NCBI GenBank assembly: GCA_020747015.1 | Contig: JAGTJM010000015.1 | Coordinates: forward strand, 620,001 to 684,000 | Origin: Pyrenochaeta sp. MPI-SDFR-AT-0127 | Taxonomy: Eukaryota > Ascomycota > Dothideomycetes > Pleosporales > Cucurbitariaceae | Direction: 5' to 3' | Length of the DNA stretch: 64,000 nt | Part shown: piece after piece, positions 57,728 through 64,000 of the stretch | How positions within the stretch are numbered: position 1 is the first letter of the stretch | Layout of the letters: each line of letters starts with the position of its first letter | Made by a program: the position numbers and the translations under genes | Notes under the pieces: generated by a model | The model's input: the letters and a program-made list of their open reading frames with translations, nothing else | What the model was told of the DNA's origin: nothing | The model's database searches: none

Positions 57728-60511
57728 TCAAAGTTTACTCCTTACCACCTCTAGTCTGAATTTTACATCCTTCAATTGTTTCCCTGTCGGTCTCCATGCT
57801 TCAAACATACTCAGCAACTCTTCAACCTCCTTACCCAACGCTTTCTTCACAAAGTCTTCTTCCAATAGGCCCCTCATAGCCCAAGGGAGGAAGAAGGGGT
57901 TGGGATTTGTACTTGATCCGGATTGTTCATACTCTTTGACCCGCAATTTGTACAGATCTTTCAAGTCTGTCTTGTCACCTACGATGGGTATGTTGATTCC
58001 CTGAAAAGATCCTGATGTCGATGGCCGTTGCTGTGGGGCAATGGGCAAAGAGGTGGTCTCGAGAGCGTGCTGTACAGCAAGCGTATAAACTGCTGGGTCT
58101 TCATAGACACGAGAGTGCCCTTCGCCGCCGTAGAGCGACCCTGCTAATGCAGGTGATAGTTCGCGAATGAGACCATGATCAGGTAGGCCTAAGTTGCGTA
58201 GTTTGAGGGTGAAGCCAACCAGATGGGTAAGGAAATCGGGCGCGTGGATGCGGCCGTCGACGAAGACAGCGCGGTAGATGTACGGATGAGAGAGGGTCGA
58301 GAAGGTTGAGGACTATATAAAATAACGTCAAGAGCTTGCAAACGACGAATGGATGGTGGTTCAGCTTACCTCCAGCGATACAAGTTGGTCATCAATACTA
58401 CCCACATATAAAACTCTCACCCCGAATCTCAGAACCTCATCCAGACTTGCAAGATACATCTGACTAACTAGGCTCTTCGGATTTGAGAACTCAAAGAGCT
58501 CGGCTGCTGTCGGGCCAAAGTACTTAGTCTTGTACTCGATAAAAGGACCCATGTTGACGCCCGCCATTGCACAAACACCGATTCTTGTGGCATTGACGCA
58601 TCCAAACTGTATCAACTTAGCGACGAGCATCATGGATACCGGAACACCTTGTGAGTGGCATGCGACGAGAATAAAATCGGCGGTTTTGATATGATCGATC
58701 CAGTTTAGAAGGAGTTTCCACAAGGAATTGACTCGTTCGGCAATGAAACCTTCCCCTTCAAGGGCTATCTGCTCAATCTCTGGCTCAAACCCGTGAGCTG
58801 CAGACCAGTCTTTTATGGCTGCAGCTGCAGCATTGGCGAAGCGTATTGATGTTCCGGTTGGCTGGCCCAATACTTTCTGAAGAATAGGAGCAGGGAAGAA
58901 GCCATGTATGCCAATAGCAACAGCTTTCTTTATCCGTGGCGGCGCAGGATTGATGTGCAAGTGGGGCGCAGCCGGCTCACCCCCCAAAAAGTACTGGCGA
59001 ACTTGTTGCCAAAAGCTAGGTTGCTGCACCAACCGATATGTCGTTTTAAACTCTGGTAGGATAAGGTTTGTGGACTCTTGTTTGACTCGCGTTGTTTGCT
59101 TGGAGGCTGAGTGAGCTGCGGGAGTGGCATCTGGCCTTGTAGGCTCAAGGACAGGGGAAGACTTTGTGGGTGTGGCGGTTTTGCTTGGGCTGGGTGTGTC
59201 TGTTGGTGTATTGTTGGGTGTGCTGTTCGTTCTTGGTCTTGCTCGTAGAGACCTGAAGGACCGCTTGGGAAGGGGTTCCTCCATTGGTGTTTGTTGTGGC
59301 TCCATGGAAGCATCGTGCTTTGGCTGTTCTTGTTCATTAAATTGGGCCGCCTCTGGATGCGACTGCGAAGGCGTATCATATACTGCTACCTCACCAATGT
59401 GCTTCTGGGCTCCGCCTTTGGCAGGCTTGGTCTCTTCATCTGACTTCCCTCGATACCAAAACGCCCATGCTGAAGGCTTAGTTGAAGCTTGTGCCCTAGA
59501 GACGGCTTGTATAGTCCTGGTAGACGCAATCGAATCAACAGGCGTTGTTGGTTCTTGTTGCGCTTGCGCGTCATGCGGTGCTTCAGGTGTTACTTCAACC
59601 CCTTGGCCTGGCTCAGGTACAACAACGTCATCAGGGGTGGCTACGGGAGAATTGTTGGCTTGTGCATTCTGTGCATTGCTCCACAGCCGAAACCACGAAC
59701 CACTAGACGTGGTTGTTGTCGCAGCATTGTTAGTCGTCGCTGGTGCACTGGGCATATCTGTGTCTTGGCTTGATGATGGGTCTGGGGACACATGCTTCGA
59801 TACTTCGTCTTGAGGACTGTTTGTAGCCAAAATCCGGCTCCCAAGACCCTTTGCTGCTGCATCTGGTTCTTCTGAGGGCGTCGGCCCCGGCAGCGGTGTG
59901 CTCTGCGCATCTTCAACACTTCCCTGTGCTTCACGCTTGACCTTGTCGGCTTCCGAATATCCGTCAGGCCTTGACCACCAGCTTCGCCATGCCCATGTAT
60001 TGGCAGGTGCACCAAGGCGTGGAGTTGTAGGTTCGGGAGGCAGTGGGGGCTCGTCGACGTTTGGGATTGGCGGCTCGTCTGCTTCGTTGGATATGTCCTT
60101 CAGGCTTGGCTTGGGTGGCTCGTCGACAAGCCCGTCTGAGGAAACATTGACCTTGGTCATGGACGCAGGTATGGCATCGCCTTTACTCGACTTGCGTTTG
60201 GTGAGAAACCTTGTGGGTGAGTCGTCCCTCGGCTTGGTAGCCTCGTGGCCAGGCAGCTCGCCCGTTGCACCTCCACTGACCCCAATGCTCTCTTTTGCTG
60301 TCTTGACTATGGCTGGGGCTTTGGATCGCCAGCTGCCCGTCCCTGACAGCCACCTCTTGCCCTTTGGTGCTGCTTGTGTCTCCGGGGTCGCGGCTATGGG
60401 CGTGGTCGAGTAGGCCTGCTGCACAGTCTCACTACTGCTCGGCGGGTTGGGCGGCGTGCTGTAGTCGGCAGGCGCCTGGGAATTTGGCTTCGACTTCTTG
60501 CGTGGGTGCAT
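57728..60511 (-). CDS. Large alpha/beta-hydrolase-like protein with disordered N-terminus
   Basis: Exons 60511-58370 and 58312-57728 give 908 residues. The in-frame ATG at 60631 would add 40, but MHPRKKSKPNSQ is preferred because the extra piece lacks a sensible signal. The first ~530 residues are low-complexity Ser/Pro/Thr with repeated W-containing motifs (NTWAWRSWWSRPDG, GSWFRLWSNAQ, SAWAFWYRGK). The conserved C-terminal domain starts near KKAVAIGIHGFFPAPILQKVL. A nucleophile-elbow-like ACHSQGVPVSMML follows, then GVCAMAGVNMGPF, YVGSIDDQLVSLE, GLPDHGLIRELSPALAG and GEGHSRVYED. Ser, Asp and His candidates for a hydrolase triad are present. The family is conserved in fungi but the biochemical role is not known to me. 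It diverges from SPB1. Confidence 0.85.
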
Positions 60512-60755
60512 TCCAGCAGGGAGGACCAGACTGGCATACACAAAAACATGTGAGCAAGTTTGGAGTCTGGTTCCATCCCAAAGCCAACCAGGCGCACTGC
60601 TGGCCATGACGCATCTGCTTGTCCCGTGCACAACGCCTCTGCCCTAGCGCGCTTTTGTGCTCTCGATTCTGCCACCGCCCAAGCGATAAATTGTCCGCCC
60701 AAATTTTGTCCCGCGGGCTTTTTCCACGCCCTCACCACCACGACGCACCGCAGCC
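60512..60755. promoter_or_regulatory. Bidirectional promoter between the hydrolase-like gene and SPB1
   Basis: This 244-bp spacer lies between two divergent starts. It contains CAAATTTTG near 60700, a partial match to the A/T-rich ribosome-biogenesis element. No clear PAC (GATGAG) is seen. Confidence 0.35.
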
Positions 60756-63374
60756 ATGGCGATCCAGAAGAAGGTTCGCATTCGCGACCCGGCCCTTGAA
60801 AGTGCAGCACTGACAGTATCCAGCACGGAAAAGGCCGTCTCGACAAATGGTACAAGCTCGCAAAGGAGAAAGGCTACCGCGCCCGTGCCGCCTTCAAACT
60901 GATCCAGTTGAACAAAAAATATAATTTCCTGGAAAAGAGCAAGGTCTTGATTGATCTTTGCGCTGCACCCGGATCATGGTGCCAGGTGGCTTCCGAGGTG
61001 CGCATATCGAGCAAGACGACATCTGCTCTTCAACCCATACTGACACACATTGTCCTAGGTCATGCCCGCCAATGCTCTTATCGTAGGTGTAGACCTTGCC
61101 CCAATTAAGCCCATTCCGCGATGCATCACCTTCCAGAGCGACATCACAACAGACAAGTGCCGAGCGACCCTTCGCCAGCATCTCAAACATTTGAAAGCCG
61201 ATGCCGTCCTCCATGATGGCGCTCCCAACGTTGGTACAGCATGGGTCCAAGATGCCTTTACGCAGGCTGAGCTTGTATTGCAATCCATGAAGTTGGCGAC
61301 GGAATTCTTGGCTGAGGGCGGAACCTTCGTTACCAAAATTTTCAGATCGAAAGACTACAATTCCCTGCTCTGGGTTTTCAACCAGCTCTTCGCCAAAGTC
61401 GAGGCTACGAAGCCACCGTCAAGTCGAAATGTCTCTGCAGAAATCTTCGTTGTCTGTCGCGGCTACAAGGCACCCAAGCATCTCGACCCTAAGTTCCTGG
61501 ACGCTCGCAGCGTGTTCGCAGAACTCGCAGACCCCATACCAAACAATGAGGCCAAGGTCTTCAACCCAGAAAAGAAGAAGCGAAAGCGTGAAGGTTATGA
61601 AGAGGGTGACTGGACGCAGTTCAAGGAAGTCCCTGTTTCAGAATTCATACAGACCACCGACCCCATAGCAATGCTCGGTAGCCTGAACAAGCTCAGCTTT
61701 GAGCAGAAGTCGAACGGCGACGTTGCAATTGCGACTATCGACAAGCTACCAGAAACTACCAAAGAGATCAGAGATTGCTGTGCGGATTTAAAGGTTTTGG
61801 GACGAGCCGACTTTAAGCGCCTTCTTCGATGGCGGTTGCGAGTGCGAGACATTTTCGGCTTCTCAACAAAGAAGAAGGACGAAGAGGTTCAAGCAGCAAA
61901 AGAGGCACAGGAAGGTGAAGAAGTTGCAGAGTTCCAGGACATGGACGAAGAAATGCAGATTCAGCAGGAATTAGAGCGGCTGAAAGAGAAGGATTCGAAG
62001 TCAAAGAAGAAGCAGCGCCGAACCGAAAACGAGCGCAAGCAGAAAGAGATTATTCGGATGCAAATGAACATGACAACTCCATTCGAAATCGGGTTAGAAC
62101 AGGCTGGACCAACGGGCGAGGATTCCATGTTTGCGCTCAAAGCTGTTGACAACGCTGGTGCTCTGTCAAGGATTGCAAAAGGAAAGATGGCGCAACTCAT
62201 TGAGCGCGAGAAGCCCGAAGAGTCTAGCGACGAAGAACAGATGACAGACGATGAAGAGGACGCCCTAGAGCGAGATCTCGATGCAGCATACGGCGATTAC
62301 GTTGAACAAAGATCTGCCCGAGACGCAAAGTATCGTGCTAAACGTGCCCGCAAGGAAGGCGATGATGGAGAGTGGAATGGCTTCTCCGACAATGAGAAGC
62401 AAGAGAGCGATGACGAAGAGCTTGTGCAAGACGAATACAGCGACTCTAGCGACGATGATGATGGACCAAAAGCATTGATAACAGACCTGGACAACGAGGG
62501 TGAGCCAAATAAAGGCCTCACAAGGCGCGCAGCACGATTCTTCGATCAGGATCTCTTCAAGGGCATAGATGGACTAGACGGCCTTGAAGAAGTAGAGGAT
62601 GATGATGATGATAGTGGCATTGACGTTGAAGGCGAAGTAGAGGTCATGGAGGACGAAACAGTTGAGATACAACCACGTACGAAAGCAGCTCGGCAACCAC
62701 CACCTCAGAGCGCTTCTGACGAAGAATCATCAGACGAAGACAAAATTGAAGAAGTCAAGCGCGACGAAAGCCAGTGGGAGCAAGACTCTATGCCTATGAA
62801 GAATGGCAAACCCGATATCGATATCATAACGGCCGAAGCCATGACGCTCGCTCATCAAATGGCCACGGGCCAGAAGACAAAACATGACCTCCTTGACGAC
62901 TCTTTCAACCGTTATTCACTCCGGGACGTCGATGGTCTTCCTGATTGGTTTCTTGACGATGAGGATCGTCACTCCAAACTCCAACGCCCCACCACTGCCG
63001 CTGCTGCCGCTGCTATCAAGGAAAAACTGCGGGCTTTGAACGCAAGACCAATCAAGAAGGTAAGAGAAGCTCAGGCAAGAAAGAAGTTTAAAGCTGCGCA
63101 GCGCATGGAAAAGCTGAAAAAGAAGTCTGCACTATTGGCGGATGAAGAGGGCCTAACCGAAAAAGAGAAGGCGCAGAGCATTGCAAGGTTGATGAGTAGA
63201 GCTGCAAAGAAGAAACCGAAGGGGAAAGTCTCCGTCGTGGTAGCGAGAGGCGGCAATAAAGGTATCCAGAACAGGCCGAAGGGTACGAAGGGCAAGTATA
63301 AGATGGTTGATGCGAGGTTGAAGAAGGACGTCAGGGGTGAGAAGCGGGCTGCGAAGAGAAACAAAAAAAGGTAG
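60756..63374 (+). CDS. spb1: 27S pre-rRNA 2'-O-methyltransferase Spb1
   Basis: Exons 60756-60773, 60824-60997 and 61059-63374 give 835 residues, close to yeast Spb1. The enzyme methylates the ribose of the 25S rRNA A-loop guanosine (Gm2922 in yeast) during nucleolar 60S assembly. The N-terminal FtsJ/RrmJ fold reads [63 protein letters not shown], and [14 protein letters not shown], carrying the K-D-K-E type residues. DUF3381 follows ([10 protein letters not shown]), then a long acidic/coiled-coil middle ([32 protein letters not shown]). The Spb1_C region has [14 protein letters not shown] and [16 protein letters not shown], ending in a basic tail ([13 protein letters not shown]). The 18-bp first exon (MAIQKK) is confirmed by the splice to HGKGR. 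Confidence 0.95.
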
Positions 63375-64000
63375 ACGCAGTGTGAGAAACAATGACCTTT
63401 GTGTTACCTTTTGAGCTTTGTTACGTGGAGATTGCTTGTATTTGGGAGAGCTTCTACCCCAACATGAACACATACTCGTAATTGCTGGATGACTTGCATA
63501 GGCGCAGAGATTACATGGCACGGAACTTGGGTGTTTGTACTTTTTTCACTAGGCTGAAGCTTCTTAACAAGGATCACCACAACGTCACGAAACTCATTGC
63601 CATGTTACCTACACCACCTTCACCAAAAATGATAGTAGACCTTTTCGCGGAACCTATTCTTTAACATTGCGATTTCCAAGCTATGGACAGTAGAGCCTGT
63701 CTCAGTCTTGACTGACAACAACTTTCTAAGTACATCGACTATGACAGGGTTTCAAGTCTTAATTCTTCCAAAATTCGATTTGAAAAGGCTGCGTTCCTCC
63801 CAAAAGCAAGAAAAGATTACCCAAACCCAAGATCTCGGTTGTTCTACGGCTGTCTCCGGTCTCGCTCAACCGCCCATTGTTGGGCACCCGCACGTTTTAT
63901 AGATTGGAAATGGCAAAATATCCACAAGATTGTAGTGTTTGTTCATGCGCGGTGGACAAATTTCACTCCCTTCTCTGACGCCCAGATACGGTGTGGAAGA
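63375..64000. other. 3' flank, 0.6 kb to window edge
   Basis: This is downstream of SPB1. Short frames only; it may contain the 3' end or promoter of a gene beyond the window. Confidence 0.5.

Noticed and set aside
59124..59813. A 229-codon plus-strand frame rich in Gly/Val/Cys
   Set aside because: Antisense to the low-complexity region of the hydrolase-like gene.
1..64000. CRISPR array, rRNA operon, transposase or reverse-transcriptase gene
   Set aside because: No spaced direct repeats, rRNA-like blocks or mobile-element proteins were seen; only short simple repeats such as CA and GA runs.

Overview
The window is nuclear DNA of a filamentous ascomycete (Pezizomycotina). Many short GT-AG introns of about 45-60 bp carry CTAAC/CTGAC-type branch sites. 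The proteins are fungal: a Zn2Cys6 regulator, an APSES factor, a fungal hybrid histidine kinase and a secretory lipase. Spacing and gene content would fit a dothideomycete, but that placement is an inference. There is no rRNA, tRNA, CRISPR array or recognisable transposon.

Layout. 1-9.9 kb: Zn2Cys6 factor (-, runs off the left edge), NAD kinase (-), spermidine synthase (-), SAM methyltransferase (+). 10.2-16.1 kb, all +: epsilon-COP, a glycerophosphodiester phosphodiesterase and gamma-tubulin. 16.6-26.6 kb, all -: a protein kinase fused to two zinc fingers, a 1220-residue hybrid histidine kinase and a secreted GH31 alpha-glucosidase. 26.6-30.9 kb is gene-poor and holds a probable frameshifted relic and other coding-like fragments. 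30.9-34.2 kb, all -: an Smr protein ending in a CaaX box, the SNARE Use1 and a small conserved protein. 37-41.9 kb, +: a C2H2 factor with an unresolved 5' end and a glutathione peroxidase with two possible starts. 42.1-51.9 kb: PTPA (-), an EamA/SLC35F-like transporter (-), the MBF-type APSES factor (-) diverging from complex I NDUFB7 (+), and a peroxisomal acyl-CoA ligase (-). 54.7-63.4 kb: secretory lipase (+), RPA3 (+), a large alpha/beta-hydrolase-like protein (-) diverging from Spb1 (+).

Most genes are housekeeping (vesicle traffic, replication, ribosome assembly, polyamines, NADP supply) mixed with nutrition and signalling genes. There is no biosynthetic cluster. The most coherent theme is the cell cycle. 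The window encodes an MBF-type DNA-binding subunit, and ACGCG(T) sites, the element bound by that family, lie close to the starts of gamma-tubulin, RPA3 and the MBF gene itself. The most unusual proteins are the kinase/double-zinc-finger fusion and the Smr protein with a predicted lipid anchor. Exon structures were worked out by hand from splice sites and reading-frame continuity. Joined lengths are multiples of three unless stated otherwise.
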